Counted from the stretch's first letter, positions 17,982-28,437 are shown. The stretch is 64,000 nucleotides of DNA from Xanthobacter autotrophicus (GCF_029991245.1 NZ_JAIVFO010000005.1:1-64000); one strand, 5' to 3'. Notes: generated by a model not told the origin, from the sequence alone. A program made the numbers and translations.

Positions 17982-18599
17982 CTAGCGCCGCCCCGCCGCC
18001 AGGAGCAGCGCGGCCCCGCCCACGAGAATGCCGGCGGACACCCGATCCGCGATGCGGGTGAAGCGGCCGGCGAGCGCGGCGCGGGCCTTGTCGGCCACCA
18101 CGGCCCACAAAACGTCGCCCACCAGCGCGATGCCTGCGAACACCGCCGCCAGCAGCGCGATCTGCGGCACGGGATCGGCCTTGTCGGTGATGAACTGGGG
18201 CAAGAAAGCCGCGTGGAACAGCAATGTCTTGGGATTGGCGAAGGCCACCGCCAGCCCCCGCCCGAAAGCGGCGCGGGCGGATGGCGTGGGCGCCTGCCGT
18301 CCCGCTCCTGCCCCGCGCCATTGCAGCACCGCGAGCCAGACGAGATAGGCCGCCCCCGCATAGCGCACCAGATCGAAATGGCGGGAGAAGGTCTCCACCA
18401 CATAGGCCAGGCCCGCCGCCACGAGCGCAAGCTGGGCGATGAGCCCCACATTGACGCCGGTGGCGGTGAGAATGCCGGCCCGCCGCCCGTGCTTGAGGCT
18501 GGTGCCGACGATGAGGGCCACGTTCGGCCCCGGCGTCGCGGCAAGCGCGACGCATGCCAGCACGAACAGGGCAAGGCTATCCGCCGCTATCATTGCCAT
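17982..18599 (-). CDS. LysE/RhtB-family amino acid exporter
   Basis: This is 205 residues from ATG 18599. It has six hydrophobic segments and the family hallmark near the N-terminus, ALAATPGPNVALIVGTSLKHG. GRGLAVAFANPKTLLFHAAF is the conserved second-half motif. The family exports amino acids or related compounds through the inner membrane; the substrate cannot be read. An in-frame extension reaches 18710 but lacks the expected hydrophobic start, so ATG 18599 was preferred. It is not linked to a LysG-type regulator here. Confidence 0.85.
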   Translation of the reverse strand: MAMIAADSLALFVLACVALAATPGPNVALIVGTSLKHGRRAGILTATGVNVGLIAQLALVAAGLAYVVETFSRHFDLVRYAGAAYLVWLAVLQWRGAGAGRQAPTPSARAAFGRGLAVAFANPKTLLFHAAFLPQFITDKADPVPQIALLAAVFAGIALVGDVLWAVVADKARAALAGRFTRIADRVSAGILVGGAALLLAAGRR

Positions 18600-18761
18600 C
18601 TCCCGATCCGGTGGCAGCCCGTCGCCCTCTGACGCATTGACCGGAAACGCTTTGACCAGGAACGGCTTCAGCCGTGCGACGACATCCAGACGCAATGCCG
18701 CGGCCGCCAACCGGCCCTCGTGGGTCCCCGCCTTGTAGGGCGATACAAGAAAGAGAACACG

Positions 18762-18798
18762 GTGTCCGACCAGCTAGCGATGCAAGCTGATCGGACAC
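18762..18798. repeat. GATCGG-type palindrome downstream of gyrA
   Basis: GTGTCCGACCAGCT and AGCTGATCGGACAC form a 14-bp stem with one mismatch around a 9-base loop, ending six bases from the gyrA stop. It may end the gyrA transcript, although no strong T-run follows. The inner part (CGAYCAGCT...AGCTGATCGG) matches palindromes at 40415-40447 and 59706-59732, so it belongs to a dispersed family. Confidence 0.55.
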
Positions 18799-18803
18799 TT
18801 GCT

Positions 18804-21548
18804 CTAGGCCTCGGATGCCTCGCCCGTGTCCTCGCCGTCGCCGTTCTCCGCCCCGGCATCGTCGCTGATATGCTCCACGGAGACGACGCGCTCGCCCTCC
18901 GCCGTGTCGAACACGATGACGCCCTGGCTGGCGCGGCCGACGATGCGGATGCCGTCCACCGGACAGCGGATGAGCTGGCCGCCGTCAGTCACCAGCATGA
19001 TCTGGTCCTGGTCCTCCACCGGGAAGGAGGCCACGAGGCGGCCGTTGCGCTCGTTCACCGCCATGGCGACGATGCCCTTGCCGCCGCGGCCGGTCACCCG
19101 ATACTCGTAGGACGACGTGCGCTTGCCGTAGCCGTTCTCGGAGACGGTCAGGATGAACTGCTCCTTCGCCCCCATCTCGGCGTAGCGCTCCTGGCCGAGA
19201 TGGCCGTTGCCGCTGGCGCCCTCCTCGGCTTCCACTTCGCCGGCCTCGGTGGCTTCGCCAGCCAGCGCGCGACGACGCTTGATGTAGGCGAGGCGATCCT
19301 CTGCCGAGGCGTCCACGTGGCCGATGATCGCCATGGAGATGATGGTGTCGCCATCCTCCAGCCGGATGCCACGCACGCCCACGCTGTCGCGGCCCTTGAA
19401 CACCCGCACCTCGGTGACCGGGAAGCGGATGCAGGCGCCGGCCGCCGTGGTCAGCAGCACGTCGTCGTCTTCCGTGCACAGCCCCACGTCGGCGATGGCC
19501 TCGCCCTCGTTGAGCTTCATGGCGATCTTGCCGTTGCGGTTCACCTGCGCGAAATCGGTCAGCGCATTGCGCCGCACGGTGCCGCCGGTGGTGGCGAACA
19601 TGATCTGCAGGCGCTGGTTCTCGTCCGAATCCTCCGGCAGCAGGACCACGGAGGTAATGCGCTCATCCTGCTCCAGCGGCAGGATGTTGATGAGCGCCTT
19701 CCCGCGCGCCTGCGGCGCCGCCAGCGGCAGGCGCCACACCTTCAGCTTGTAGACCTGCCCCTTGGAGGAGAAGAACAGCACCGGCGCGTGGGTGGAGGCG
19801 ACGAACAGGCGGGTGACGAAATCCTCGTCCCGGGTCTGCATGGCCGAGCGGCCCTTGCCGCCGCGCCGCTGCGCCCGGTAGGTGGAAAGCGGCACGCGCT
19901 TGATGTAGCCGGCGTGGGAGACGGTCACCACCATCTCCTCGCGCTGGATGAGGTCCTCGTCCTCCAGGTCGCCGAAGCCTTCCACGATCTCTGTGCGCCG
20001 CGGCGTGCCGAACTCTTCCTTGATGGCGATGAGTTCGGCCCGGATGATGGCGCGCATGCGCGGGCGGCTGGCGAGAATGTCGAGATAGTCGGCAATCTCA
20101 ACCGCCAGCTTGTCCAGCTCCTCGGCGATCTCGTCGCGGCCCAGGGCGGTGAGGCGCTGCAGGCGCAGGTCGAGAATGGCGCGGGCCTGCTCGAAGGACA
20201 GGCGGTAGGTGTCGTCCGGGCCGAGCTTGTGGCGCGGATCGGCGATGAGCGCGATGAGGGGGGCCATGTCCTTGGCCGGCCAGTCCCGCGCCATCAGGGA
20301 TTCGCGGGCGCTCGCCGGGTCCGGCGCGGTGCGGATGAGGCGGATCACCTCATCGATATTGGCCACGGCGATGGCAAGGCCCACCAACACGTGAGCCCGG
20401 TCGCGCGCCTTGCGCAGCAGGAACTTGGTGCGCCGGCTGACGACTTCCTCGCGGAAGGCGATGAAGGCGGTGAGCACGTCGTGGAGCGTGAGCACGCCCG
20501 GCTTGCCGCCGGACAGGGCCACCATGTTCACGCCGAACGAGGTCTGCAGCAGCGTCAGGCGGTAGAGGTTGTTCAGCACCACGTCGGCCTGGGCGTCGCG
20601 CTTGATCTCGATGACCACGCGCATGCCGTCCCGGTCGCTCTCGTCGCGGATCTCGGCGATGCCCTCGATGCGCTTGTCGCGCACCAGCTCGGCCATCTTC
20701 TCGATCATCGTCGCCTTGTTCACCTGATAGGGAATTTCGGTGACGATGAGCGCCTCGCGCTCCTTGCGGATGGTCTCGATGGCGACCTTGGCCCGCATCA
20801 GGATGGAGCCGCGCCCGGTAAGATAGGCTTGGCGGATGCCGGTGCGGCCGAGGATCAGCGCGCCGGTGGGGAAATCCGGGCCGGGCAGCAGGTCCAGCAG
20901 CGCCTCGGGCTCCAGCATCGGGTCGTCCAGCAAGGCGACCGTGGTATCGACGATCTCGCCGAGGTTGTGCGGCGGGATATTGGTGGCCATGCCCACCGCG
21001 ATGCCGCCGGCACCATTGACCAAGAGGTTCGGGAACTTGGCCGGAAGGACGGTCGGCTCGTGCTCGGAATTGTCGTAATTGTCCTGGTAGTCGACGGTGT
21101 CCTTGTCGAGGTCGTCCAGAAGGGCGTTGGTCACCTTCTCCAGGCGCACCTCGGTGTAGCGCATGGCCGCCGGGGCATCGCCGTCCACCGAGCCGAAATT
21201 ACCCTGTCCATCCACCAGCGGCAGGCGCATGGCAAACGTCTGCGCCATGCGCACAAGAGCGTCATAGACCGACTGGTCGCCGTGCGGATGATACTTGCCG
21301 ATGACGTCGCCCACCACACGGGCCGACTTGCGATAGGACTTGTTCCACTCGTACCCGTTCTCGTGCATGGAGAACAGGATGCGCCGATGCACCGGCTTCA
21401 GGCCGTCGCGCACGTCGGGCAGCGCCCGGGCGACGATGACGCTCATCGCATAGTCGAGGTAGGAGCGCGACAGCTCCTCCGTGATGGAAACGGGCCTGAT
21501 GTCGGACGGCGGCTCGCCGCCGGGCTTCGGCGTCTCGGAATCGGCCAA
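18804..21548 (-). CDS. gyrA: DNA gyrase subunit A
   Basis: This 914-residue catalytic A subunit of gyrase introduces negative supercoils together with GyrB. The breakage-reunion domain holds the active Tyr131 ([10 protein letters not shown]). The quinolone region reads [15 protein letters not shown]; the position of E. coli Ser83 is Gln92 and Ala84 is Ser93, while Asp87 is kept (Asp96). The GyrA box QRRGGKGRS starts the C-terminal beta-pinwheel. An acidic tail of about 35 residues closes the protein. The start is TTG 21548: an in-frame TGA lies two codons upstream and no ATG fits the N-terminus. The ribosome site is weak. Confidence 0.97.
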   Translation of the reverse strand: MADSETPKPGGEPPSDIRPVSITEELSRSYLDYAMSVIVARALPDVRDGLKPVHRRILFSMHENGYEWNKSYRKSARVVGDVIGKYHPHGDQSVYDALVRMAQTFAMRLPLVDGQGNFGSVDGDAPAAMRYTEVRLEKVTNALLDDLDKDTVDYQDNYDNSEHEPTVLPAKFPNLLVNGAGGIAVGMATNIPPHNLGEIVDTTVALLDDPMLEPEALLDLLPGPDFPTGALILGRTGIRQAYLTGRGSILMRAKVAIETIRKEREALIVTEIPYQVNKATMIEKMAELVRDKRIEGIAEIRDESDRDGMRVVIEIKRDAQADVVLNNLYRLTLLQTSFGVNMVALSGGKPGVLTLHDVLTAFIAFREEVVSRRTKFLLRKARDRAHVLVGLAIAVANIDEVIRLIRTAPDPASARESLMARDWPAKDMAPLIALIADPRHKLGPDDTYRLSFEQARAILDLRLQRLTALGRDEIAEELDKLAVEIADYLDILASRPRMRAIIRAELIAIKEEFGTPRRTEIVEGFGDLEDEDLIQREEMVVTVSHAGYIKRVPLSTYRAQRRGGKGRSAMQTRDEDFVTRLFVASTHAPVLFFSSKGQVYKLKVWRLPLAAPQARGKALINILPLEQDERITSVVLLPEDSDENQRLQIMFATTGGTVRRNALTDFAQVNRNGKIAMKLNEGEAIADVGLCTEDDDVLLTTAAGACIRFPVTEVRVFKGRDSVGVRGIRLEDGDTIISMAIIGHVDASAEDRLAYIKRRRALAGEATEAGEVEAEEGASGNGHLGQERYAEMGAKEQFILTVSENGYGKRTSSYEYRVTGRGGKGIVAMAVNERNGRLVASFPVEDQDQIMLVTDGGQLIRCPVDGIRIVGRASQGVIVFDTAEGERVVSVEHISDDAGAENGDGEDTGEASEA

Positions 21549-21868
21549 AAGTCAACACTCTCAATCGTGGAACGCAGTGCTTCCTTCTAGCCGATTCACC
21601 CCCGCGACGCCAGCGAAACCACCGCGGCGCAATGTTTTTTTCTCTTTCATTGTCAATGACTTGTCGAGGGCTTATTGCGGAACCGACCCGCAATTTGACC
21701 CTTTTGCGTCAATGCCGCCTTCAGGAGCGGCAAACAGCTTGCCGCGGAAGGTGGCCTACAGACACCACGATCCGCGTTCGGCCGGTCGAAGAACGGCTCC
21801 CGGAATGAGCTTCGACCACTACCCCCAACCCCGGTCGCTGCAGTTCGACGGCGAGGCGCCAGCAGGCT
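21549..21868 (-). promoter_or_regulatory. gyrA upstream region with -35-like TTGACA
   Basis: These 320 bases between ssb and gyrA contain no gene. On the minus strand TTGACA at 21656-21651 lies about 100 bases before the gyrA start and is followed by an A-rich stretch (GAAAGAGAAAAAAACAT), a plausible promoter without a clear -10. A purine-rich AGAAGGAAG at about 21589-21581 is too far from the TTG start to be its ribosome site. Nothing else stands out. Confidence 0.35.
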
Positions 21869-22420
21869 TCAGAACGGAATTTCGTCGTCGAGATCAGCCG
21901 CCGGGCGGCCCCCACCCGAAGCGCCGCCCGCTCCGCCCGAAGACCCCGTTGAGCCGCCGGACACTCGGCGGCCGCCGCTTGAACCGCCGGCATAGCCTGC
22001 GCCCATGGGGCTGGCCGACCCGAAATCGGAGCCGCCGGCATAGTCGTCGCTACCCGCCCCAGCCCCTTCGCCACGGCCGTCGAGCAAAGTCAGCTCGCCA
22101 CGATAGGGCCGCAGCACCACCTCGGTGGTGTAGACCTCACGCCCGTCCTTCTCGTACTTGCGCGTTTCAAGCTGGCCCTCAAGATAAACCTTGGACCCTT
22201 TTTTGAGATAGCGCTCGGCGATCCCCACAAGATTATCAGACATGATCACGACGCGGTGCCACTCGGTCTTTTCCCGTCGCTCTCCGGAAGCCTTGTCCCT
22301 CCAGTTTTCGGACGTGGCGACCGTGAGGTTGCAAACGCGATTGCCGCTCTGGAAAGACTTCACCTCCGGATCCCGGCCGAGGTTGCCAACCAGGATCACT
22401 TTGTTGACGCTGCCGGCCAT
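21869..22420 (-). CDS. ssb: single-stranded DNA-binding protein
   Basis: This 183-residue SSB has an N-terminal OB fold (about 1-115) with AGSVNKVILVGNLGRDPEV, SENWRDKASGE, TEWHRVV and KKGSKVYLEGQLETRKYE. A flexible Gly/Ser-rich linker of about 50 residues follows, and then the acidic tip DLDDEIPF that recruits replication and repair partners. It binds single-stranded DNA as a tetramer. The gene is divergent from uvrA and a LexA box lies 137 bases upstream of its start, so it is probably SOS-controlled. Confidence 0.97.
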   Translation of the reverse strand: MAGSVNKVILVGNLGRDPEVKSFQSGNRVCNLTVATSENWRDKASGERREKTEWHRVVIMSDNLVGIAERYLKKGSKVYLEGQLETRKYEKDGREVYTTEVVLRPYRGELTLLDGRGEGAGAGSDDYAGGSDFGSASPMGAGYAGGSSGGRRVSGGSTGSSGGAGGASGGGRPAADLDDEIPF

Positions 22421-22556
22421 CCTGCTGCTCCTCGCTCGTGGTCACCAATCATCCGCCCGCACCCTAGCGCCCGCGGCGCAGGGGGCCAGCCCAAAGCCGA
22501 CTTGTCCCCATGATGAACCGCGCTGAAGCGGGCGCCATCATGGGTAATTTGCCGAT

Positions 22557-22571
22557 GTTCATGATGTGTTC
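22557..22571. promoter_or_regulatory. LexA (SOS) box proximal to ssb
   Basis: GTTC-ATGATGT-GTTC matches exactly the alphaproteobacterial LexA operator GTTC-N7-GTTC. It lies in the divergent ssb-uvrA region, 137 bases upstream of the ssb start. uvrA and ssb are known SOS genes in this class, so context supports function. Confidence 0.75.
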
Positions 22572-22657
22572 CTATCGCTTCAGCCGACCGGATGCAAGCG
22601 TCATCTTCCGTCGGCACGTGGTGTGGAGGCCGGATTTTTGGCTGGCCGAACGAAAAA

Positions 22658-22672
22658 GTTCCTGATATGTTC
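22658..22672. promoter_or_regulatory. LexA (SOS) box proximal to uvrA
   Basis: GTTC-CTGATAT-GTTC is a second exact GTTC-N7-GTTC match, 299 bases upstream of the uvrA start. TGATAT at 22663-22668 inside the box could be a -10 element on the plus strand, so LexA would block it directly. The remaining gap 22421-22970 holds no convincing gene; 22710-22937 is open for 75 codons but lacks a ribosome site and has low third-position GC. The implied uvrA leader would be nearly 300 bases. Confidence 0.75.
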
Positions 22673-22970
22673 CCTACCGCATTGCACGCGACCGCCTACA
22701 TCATCGGTCATGACCACGAGCGAATTCGAAATGCTGCGATCGGATTTCATTACCGTGCGGACGGATAACGATGGCGGCGTGCCTGACCATAAGCTATCGG
22801 CATGGACGCCGGATTGGCACATGGGCCGGGGGGTGGCAGGTGCTGGCCGTGAGTTCTATCCAGCGGTGATCCCGCGCGCCGCGCGCTGCGTATGGCCCCC
22901 CACCGCCCTGGTCCAGGCGACCACCGTTCTGTCCTGATCCTTTCGCGCCCGTGGGCGCCACCGGAATTCC

Positions 22971-25900
22971 ATGTCTGATCGCGCATTTCCCACGCGGGCG
23001 GTTTCCGCTCCTGACATCGCCGGCCGCCGGGACGCTCGCACCCTGACGGTGCGCGGCGCGCGCGAGCACAACCTGAAAAACGTGGACCTCGAGATCCCGC
23101 GAGACAGCCTCGTGGTGTTCACCGGGCTTTCGGGCTCAGGCAAGAGTTCGCTGGCCTTCGACACCATCTATGCCGAGGGCCAGCGCCGGTATGTGGAAAG
23201 CCTCTCGGCCTACGCCCGGCAGTTCCTGGAGATGATGCAGAAGCCGGACGTGGACCAGATCGACGGCCTGTCGCCGGCCATTTCCATCGAGCAGAAGACC
23301 ACCTCCAAGAATCCGCGCTCCACCGTAGGCACCGTGACCGAGATCTACGATTACATGCGCCTCCTGTGGGCGCGTACGGGCGTACCCTATTCCCCGGCCA
23401 CCGGGCTGCCCATCGAGAGCCAGACCGTCTCCCAGATGGTGGACCGCACCCTGGCCCTTCCCGAGGGCACGCGGCTCTTTCTGCTCGCGCCCGTGGTGCG
23501 CGGCCGCAAGGGCGAGTACCGCAAGGAACTCGCCGAGTGGATGAAGAAGGGCTTCCAGCGGGTGAAGATCGACGGCACCTTCCACGAGATCGCGGAAGCG
23601 CCCACCCTAGACAAGAAGATCAAGCACGACATCGACGTGGTGGTGGACCGCATCGTGGTGCGTCCCGATCTCGCCGCGCGTCTCGCCGACAGCTTCGAGA
23701 CGGCGCTCGCCCTGGCCGACGGCATCGCGGTGGCGGAGTATGCCGACGAGAAGGACGAGGCGGGGGAGCCGCGGCGCATCCTGTTCTCGGAGAAGTTCGC
23801 CTGCCCGGTTTCCGGTTTCACCATATCGGAGATCGAGCCGCGCCTGTTCTCCTTCAACAATCCTTTCGGCGCCTGCCCGGCCTGCGACGGCCTGGGCGTC
23901 GAGCAGACCATTGATCCCGACCTCGTCGTGCCGGACCGGATGCGCTCGCTGAAGCAGGGCGCCATCGCCCCGTGGGCGAAATCCACCTCGCCCTATTATG
24001 GCCAGACGCTGGATGCCCTGGCCAAGCACTATCATTTCAAGCTCAATGTGCCTTTCGCCGACCTGCCGGAACAGGCGCGGGACGTGCTGCTGTTCGGCTC
24101 GGGCGCCGAGAAGATCACCTTTGCCTATGACGACGGCATGCGCGCCTACGAGACGTCCAAGACCTTCGAGGGCGTGGTGCGCAACCTGGACCGGCGCTGG
24201 AAGGAGACGGACAGCGACTGGGCACGGGAGGAAATCTCCAAGTATTTCTCCACGGTCCCCTGCAAGGCCTGTTCAGGCTATCGCCTGAAGCCGGAAGCCC
24301 TCGCCGTGAAGGTGGCCGGCAAGCATATCGGCGCGGTGGGCGAACTCTCGGTGCGGGCGGCGTCGGCGTGGTTCGAGGCTCTGCCGGGCGAACTCACCGA
24401 CAAGCAGAACGAGATCGCCGGCCGGATTCTGAAAGAGATCCGCGAGCGGCTGATTTTCCTCCTGGATGTGGGGCTTGAATATCTCACGCTCGCCCGCGCC
24501 TCCGGCACCCTGTCCGGCGGCGAGAGCCAGCGCATCCGCCTCGCCTCGCAGATCGGCTCGGGCCTGACCGGCGTGCTCTATGTGCTGGACGAGCCTTCCA
24601 TCGGCCTTCATCAGCGCGACAATGCGCGCCTTCTGGACACGCTGAAGCACCTGCGCGATCTCGGCAATACGGTGATCGTGGTGGAGCATGACGAGGACGC
24701 CATCCTCGCCGCCGATTATGTGGTGGACGTGGGCCCCGGCGCCGGCATCCATGGCGGGCGCATCGTCGCCCAGGGCACCCCGGCGCAGATCCTGGCGGAT
24801 CCCAATTCCCTCACCGGCCAGTACCTCACCGGCCAGCTGTCCGTGGGCGTGCCGGCGCGGCGCAAGCCCAATGCGAAGCGCATGCTCAGGCTTTCGGGCG
24901 CACGGGGCAATAATTTGAAGGACGTGACGGCGGAGATCCCACTCGGCCTGTTCACCTGCATCACCGGGGTATCGGGGGGCGGCAAGTCCACCCTCCTCAT
25001 CGACACACTGTACAAGGCCGTGGCGCGGCGGCTGAATGGCGCCAGCGAGGCCCCGGCCCCGTTCGACCGGCTGGAGGGACTGGAGCACCTCGACAAGGTG
25101 ATCGACATTGACCAATCCCCCATTGGCCGCACCCCGCGCTCGAACCCGGCCACCTATACCGGCGCCTTCACGCCCATCCGCGAATGGTTCTCCGGCCTGC
25201 CGGAGGCCAAGGCGCGCGGCTACGGGGCCGGGCGCTTCTCCTTCAACGTGAAGGGTGGGCGCTGCGAAGCCTGCCAGGGCGACGGCGTCATCAAGATCGA
25301 GATGCACTTCCTGCCGGACGTCTATGTCACCTGCGACGTCTGCAAGGGCAAACGCTACAATCGCGAAACCCTTGATGTCACCTTCAAGAACAAGTCCATC
25401 GCCGATGTGCTGGACATGACTGTGGAAGAAGGTGCGCAATTCTTCAAGGCGGTGCCTTCCGTCCGTGAAAAACTGGAAACGCTGCATCGCGTGGGGCTCG
25501 ACTACATCAAGGTGGGTCAGCAGGCGACCACGCTCTCCGGCGGCGAGGCGCAGCGCGTGAAGCTCTCCAAGGAGCTGTCCAAGCGGGCCACCGGACGCAC
25601 CCTCTACATCCTCGACGAGCCCACCACGGGCCTGCACTTCCACGACGTGAAAAAGCTGCTCGAAGTGCTGCATGAACTGGTGGAGCAGGGCAACACCGTG
25701 GTGGTGATCGAGCACAATCTGGAGGTCATCAAGACCGCCGACTGGATTCTCGATCTCGGTCCGGAGGGGGGAGACGGGGGCGGCGAGATCGTGGTGGCGG
25801 GCACGCCGGAGCACGTGGCGCAGCACCCGCGCTCCCACACCGGACACTTCCTCGCGGAAGTCCTGGCGCGGCGTCCTATGGCCAAGGCTGCCCCGATGGC

Positions 25901-26126
25901 GCCATCGGTGAAGGCGCCATCGACCGAAAAGGCGTCCTCGCGGAAGGCTGGAGCCCGTAAGGCGAATATCGGAAGGGCACCGGCAGGCGAGGAACCGGTG
26001 GATGCTGAACCTGCGGCAGATGCTCAACCTGAGGCAAAGGTTACGGAGGCCATTGTCGAGGTCGGCGCAGCACCGGCCAAGGCGGGTCCCCGCGCCCGTG
26101 GCCGGCGTCGGCAGGCTGCGGAGTAG
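22971..26126 (+). CDS. uvrA: excinuclease ABC subunit A
   Basis: This 1051-residue damage-recognition ATPase of nucleotide excision repair is longer than the usual 940-1000. The first ATPase has Walker [10 protein letters not shown] and signature LSGGESQRI; the second has GVSGGGKST and LSGGEAQRV. The first zinc module is incomplete (FACPVSGF instead of CPxC, with CPACDGLG kept), which I recall as common in alphaproteobacteria; CEACQGDG and CDVCKGKR are intact. The last 95 residues after LAEVLARRP form an Ala/Lys/Pro-rich, probably disordered tail. It acts with UvrB and UvrC and is likely LexA-regulated. Confidence 0.97.
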   Translation: MSDRAFPTRAVSAPDIAGRRDARTLTVRGAREHNLKNVDLEIPRDSLVVFTGLSGSGKSSLAFDTIYAEGQRRYVESLSAYARQFLEMMQKPDVDQIDGLSPAISIEQKTTSKNPRSTVGTVTEIYDYMRLLWARTGVPYSPATGLPIESQTVSQMVDRTLALPEGTRLFLLAPVVRGRKGEYRKELAEWMKKGFQRVKIDGTFHEIAEAPTLDKKIKHDIDVVVDRIVVRPDLAARLADSFETALALADGIAVAEYADEKDEAGEPRRILFSEKFACPVSGFTISEIEPRLFSFNNPFGACPACDGLGVEQTIDPDLVVPDRMRSLKQGAIAPWAKSTSPYYGQTLDALAKHYHFKLNVPFADLPEQARDVLLFGSGAEKITFAYDDGMRAYETSKTFEGVVRNLDRRWKETDSDWAREEISKYFSTVPCKACSGYRLKPEALAVKVAGKHIGAVGELSVRAASAWFEALPGELTDKQNEIAGRILKEIRERLIFLLDVGLEYLTLARASGTLSGGESQRIRLASQIGSGLTGVLYVLDEPSIGLHQRDNARLLDTLKHLRDLGNTVIVVEHDEDAILAADYVVDVGPGAGIHGGRIVAQGTPAQILADPNSLTGQYLTGQLSVGVPARRKPNAKRMLRLSGARGNNLKDVTAEIPLGLFTCITGVSGGGKSTLLIDTLYKAVARRLNGASEAPAPFDRLEGLEHLDKVIDIDQSPIGRTPRSNPATYTGAFTPIREWFSGLPEAKARGYGAGRFSFNVKGGRCEACQGDGVIKIEMHFLPDVYVTCDVCKGKRYNRETLDVTFKNKSIADVLDMTVEEGAQFFKAVPSVREKLETLHRVGLDYIKVGQQATTLSGGEAQRVKLSKELSKRATGRTLYILDEPTTGLHFHDVKKLLEVLHELVEQGNTVVVIEHNLEVIKTADWILDLGPEGGDGGGEIVVAGTPEHVAQHPRSHTGHFLAEVLARRPMAKAAPMAPSVKAPSTEKASSRKAGARKANIGRAPAGEEPVDAEPAADAQPEAKVTEAIVEVGAAPAKAGPRARGRRRQAAE

Positions 26127-26350
26127 GTTCCTTTGGAAGGGGTTCGGCGCCGCGCTCCGGTCGGCCGGGGCGGCCCGATGTTTCAGGCCCGCGATTGCCG
26201 GGGCATTCCGCCCGGCACCTTTTGTCAGGGGTCCGTCTGAGCAAGCCGGATGCGCAAGCACGGCGGCGCGCAGGCTGAAATCCGGAGCGGACCCTTTCTG
26301 CGACGACCCTCGCGGAAGCCGGAAAGCCCTCGTCAACGCTGCGCTCCGAA

Positions 26351-26408
26351 CCGATCACACGCGAAGCCTCACATCTAACGCGAGATGTGAGGCTTCGCGT
26401 GTGATCGG
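26351..26408. repeat. 26-bp perfect inverted repeat (long hairpin)
   Basis: The arms 26351-26376 and 26383-26408 are perfect inverted copies of 26 bases with a 6-base loop (AACGCG). The arm begins CCGATCACACGCGAAGCCTC. It lies 224 bases after uvrA, in a 511-base gap (26127-26637) with no other convincing gene. No T-run follows. It could end transcription from either side, be the trace of a mobile palindrome or encode a structured RNA. The outer CCGATCA resembles the dispersed palindromes at 40.4 and 59.7 kb. Confidence 0.7.
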
Positions 26409-26534
26409 AGGTCTGTGATTGGACGGTCTTGCCCATCGGCCACGCGCACATGCGCTATGGGGTCAGCCGCAGCCGCTTTCGGCCTCCCTGCGGGGAAAGC
26501 TCAGCCGGCCATGCTCCATGCACACTTCGCAATG

Positions 26535-26567
26535 CTGCAATGCATGATCGGCTCTACTGCATTGCAG
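26535..26567. promoter_or_regulatory. inverted repeat upstream of the DUF1127 gene
   Basis: CTGCAATGCA (26535-26544) and TGCATTGCAG (26558-26567) are perfect 10-base inverted arms with a 13-base spacer, 71 bases before the small gene at 26638. The size and position fit a dimeric repressor site or a leader hairpin. Confidence 0.35.
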
Positions 26568-26637
26568 CGAGGGAGCGTATCTAGGAGGGGAAAGTCGCGG
26601 AAGCAAGAGAGACGTTTCCGCAAAGTGGAGAAGACCA

Positions 26638-26799
26638 ATGTTGCTCTGGGGTTTCCTGGCTCGCCAGTTCCGCCGGTGGCAGACGTATAATCGCACTGTC
26701 ACTGAGCTGTCCAAGCTCGACGATCGCAGCCTCGCGGACATCAACGTGTCGCGCAGCGAGATCCGTGCCCTCGCCCGGCACGCCTCCGCCGCTGTCTGA
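26638..26799 (+). CDS. DUF1127 small protein
   Basis: This 53-residue protein reads MLLWGFLARQFRRWQTYNRT and then ELSKLDDRSLADINVSRSEI. The hydrophobic start, a basic middle and the L-x-D-R-x-L-x-D-I-x-x-x-R-x-x-I core are the DUF1127 (YjiS-like) signature. GGAGAAG lies 8 bases before the ATG. Short DUF1127 proteins in alphaproteobacteria are often stress-induced, and some have been reported to bind RNA. It is followed 46 bases later by a strong terminator and is probably a one-gene transcript. Confidence 0.85.
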   Translation: MLLWGFLARQFRRWQTYNRTVTELSKLDDRSLADINVSRSEIRALARHASAAV

Positions 26800-26844
26800 T
26801 TGACGAAGAAGACATAGCCTGGCCCATGGGGCCGGACGTCGATA

Positions 26845-26875
26845 GTGGCCCCTTGCGGGGCCATTTTCGTTTTTC
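26845..26875 (+). terminator. Rho-independent terminator after the DUF1127 gene
   Basis: TGGCCCC-TTGC-GGGGCCA forms a 7-bp GC-rich stem with a tetraloop, followed directly by TTTTCGTTTTTC. This is the clearest intrinsic terminator in the window. Confidence 0.8.
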
Positions 26876-27012
26876 GGCCGGTTTCGCGGCCCGCCCGCCC
26901 AGCAGGTGATGACATCGGCAGGGGTTGAAGTCGTCGGCACGCCTGTGGCACATGGCGTCTCCCGTCGCGCCCCCGGCCTCAAGGCCCCCTTCCCCGGCGG
27001 AGCGGAGGAGCA

Positions 27013-28428
27013 ATGCCCAAGTCAGCCGACCCCGTCCACGTTGTCGGCGGCGGTCTCGCCGGATCCGAGGCGGCGTGGCAGATCGCGACCCGCGGCGTCC
27101 CCGTGGTGCTGCACGAGATGCGGCCCCAGCGCACCACCGACGCCCACCTCACCGACGGCCTAGCGGAACTGGTTTGCTCCAATTCGTTCCGCTCGGATGA
27201 TCCGGAAGGCAATGCGGTGGGCGTGCTCCATGCCGAGATGCGGCGGGCCGGCTCGCTCATCCTCGCTGCGGCCGACCGCAACCAGGTGCCCGCCGGCGGC
27301 GCGCTGGCGGTGGACCGGGACGGCTTTTCCCACGCCGTCACGCAGGCGCTCGAAGACCACCCGCTCATCGAGATCCGGCGGGAGGAACTCACCACCCTGC
27401 CCCCGGCCGAATGGGACCAGGTGATCCTCGCCACCGGCCCCCTCACCTCCCCCGCGCTCGCCGAGGCGATCCTGGCGCTGACCGGGGAGACGGCGCTGGC
27501 CTTCTTCGACGCCATCGCGCCCATCGTGCACTTCGACTCGATCGACATGGGCAAGGCCTGGTTCCAGTCGCGCTACGACAAGCCGGGACCGGGGGGTACC
27601 GGGGCGGACTACATCAACTGCCCGCTGGATGAAGCGCAGTACCATGCCTTCGTGGATGCGCTGATTGCCGGCGAGAAGGCGCCCATGCGCGACTTCGAGG
27701 CCAAGACCCCCTATTTCGACGGCTGCCTGCCCATCGAGGTCATGGCCGAGCGCGGCCGCGAGACCCTGCGCTTCGGCCCCATGAAGCCCGTGGGCCTCAC
27801 CAATCCGCATAACCCGACCGTGAAGGCCTATGCCATCGTGCAGCTGCGGCAGGACAACAAGCTGGGCACGCTCTACAACATGGTGGGTTTCCAGACCAAG
27901 CTGCGCCATGGCGAGCAGGCACGCGTCTTCCGCACCATCCCCGGGCTGGAAAACGCGGAGTTCGCGCGGCTCGGCGGCCTGCACCGCAACACCTACCTGA
28001 ACTCCCCCCGCCTGCTTGATGGAACGCTGCGGCTGAAGGCCGATCCGCGCCTGCGCTTCGCCGGGCAGATCACCGGCTGCGAGGGCTATGTGGAAAGCGC
28101 GGCCGTGGGCCTCATGGCCGGGCGCTTCGCCGCCGCCGAGCGGCACGGCGAGATGATCGTCCCGCCCCCGCTCACCACCGCCCACGGCGCGCTGCTGGCC
28201 CATATCACCGGCGGGCATGTGGAGGCGGAGGAGGCCGGGGCGCCGCGCTCGTTCCAGCCCATGAACATCAATTTCGGCCTGTTCCCGCCGCTGGAGGAAG
28301 CCCCCCGCGCCGAGCCCGGCAAGCGCCTGCGCGGTGCGGAGAAGACCCTCGCCAAGAAGAAGGCCATGGCCGCCCGCGCCCTCGCCCACATGGCGGCGTG
28401 GCTCGACACGCCGGCCCGGGCGGCTTAA
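27013..28428 (+). CDS. trmFO: methylenetetrahydrofolate-tRNA-(uracil-54-C5) methyltransferase
   Basis: This 471-residue flavoprotein makes ribothymidine at position 54 of tRNA using methylene-tetrahydrofolate and FADH2. The FAD-binding motif [15 protein letters not shown] is at the N-terminus. The family-specific [42 protein letters not shown] and [18 protein letters not shown] are all present. The C-terminal [13 protein letters not shown] fits. GGAGGAGC precedes ATG 27013. The kinase-like gene follows after 9 bases, so the two are probably co-transcribed. Confidence 0.96.
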   Translation: MPKSADPVHVVGGGLAGSEAAWQIATRGVPVVLHEMRPQRTTDAHLTDGLAELVCSNSFRSDDPEGNAVGVLHAEMRRAGSLILAAADRNQVPAGGALAVDRDGFSHAVTQALEDHPLIEIRREELTTLPPAEWDQVILATGPLTSPALAEAILALTGETALAFFDAIAPIVHFDSIDMGKAWFQSRYDKPGPGGTGADYINCPLDEAQYHAFVDALIAGEKAPMRDFEAKTPYFDGCLPIEVMAERGRETLRFGPMKPVGLTNPHNPTVKAYAIVQLRQDNKLGTLYNMVGFQTKLRHGEQARVFRTIPGLENAEFARLGGLHRNTYLNSPRLLDGTLRLKADPRLRFAGQITGCEGYVESAAVGLMAGRFAAAERHGEMIVPPPLTTAHGALLAHITGGHVEAEEAGAPRSFQPMNINFGLFPPLEEAPRAEPGKRLRGAEKTLAKKKAMAARALAHMAAWLDTPARAA

Positions 28429-28437
28429 GACGCGCCA

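Noticed and set aside
18720-21590. 956-codon open frame antisense to gyrA
   Set aside because: Complete overlap with gyrA and His/Leu/Arg-biased composition without domains.
22710-22937. 75-codon open frame between the second LexA box and uvrA
   Set aside because: No ribosome site, lower third-position GC than real genes here and no recognisable family, so it is more likely leader sequence.
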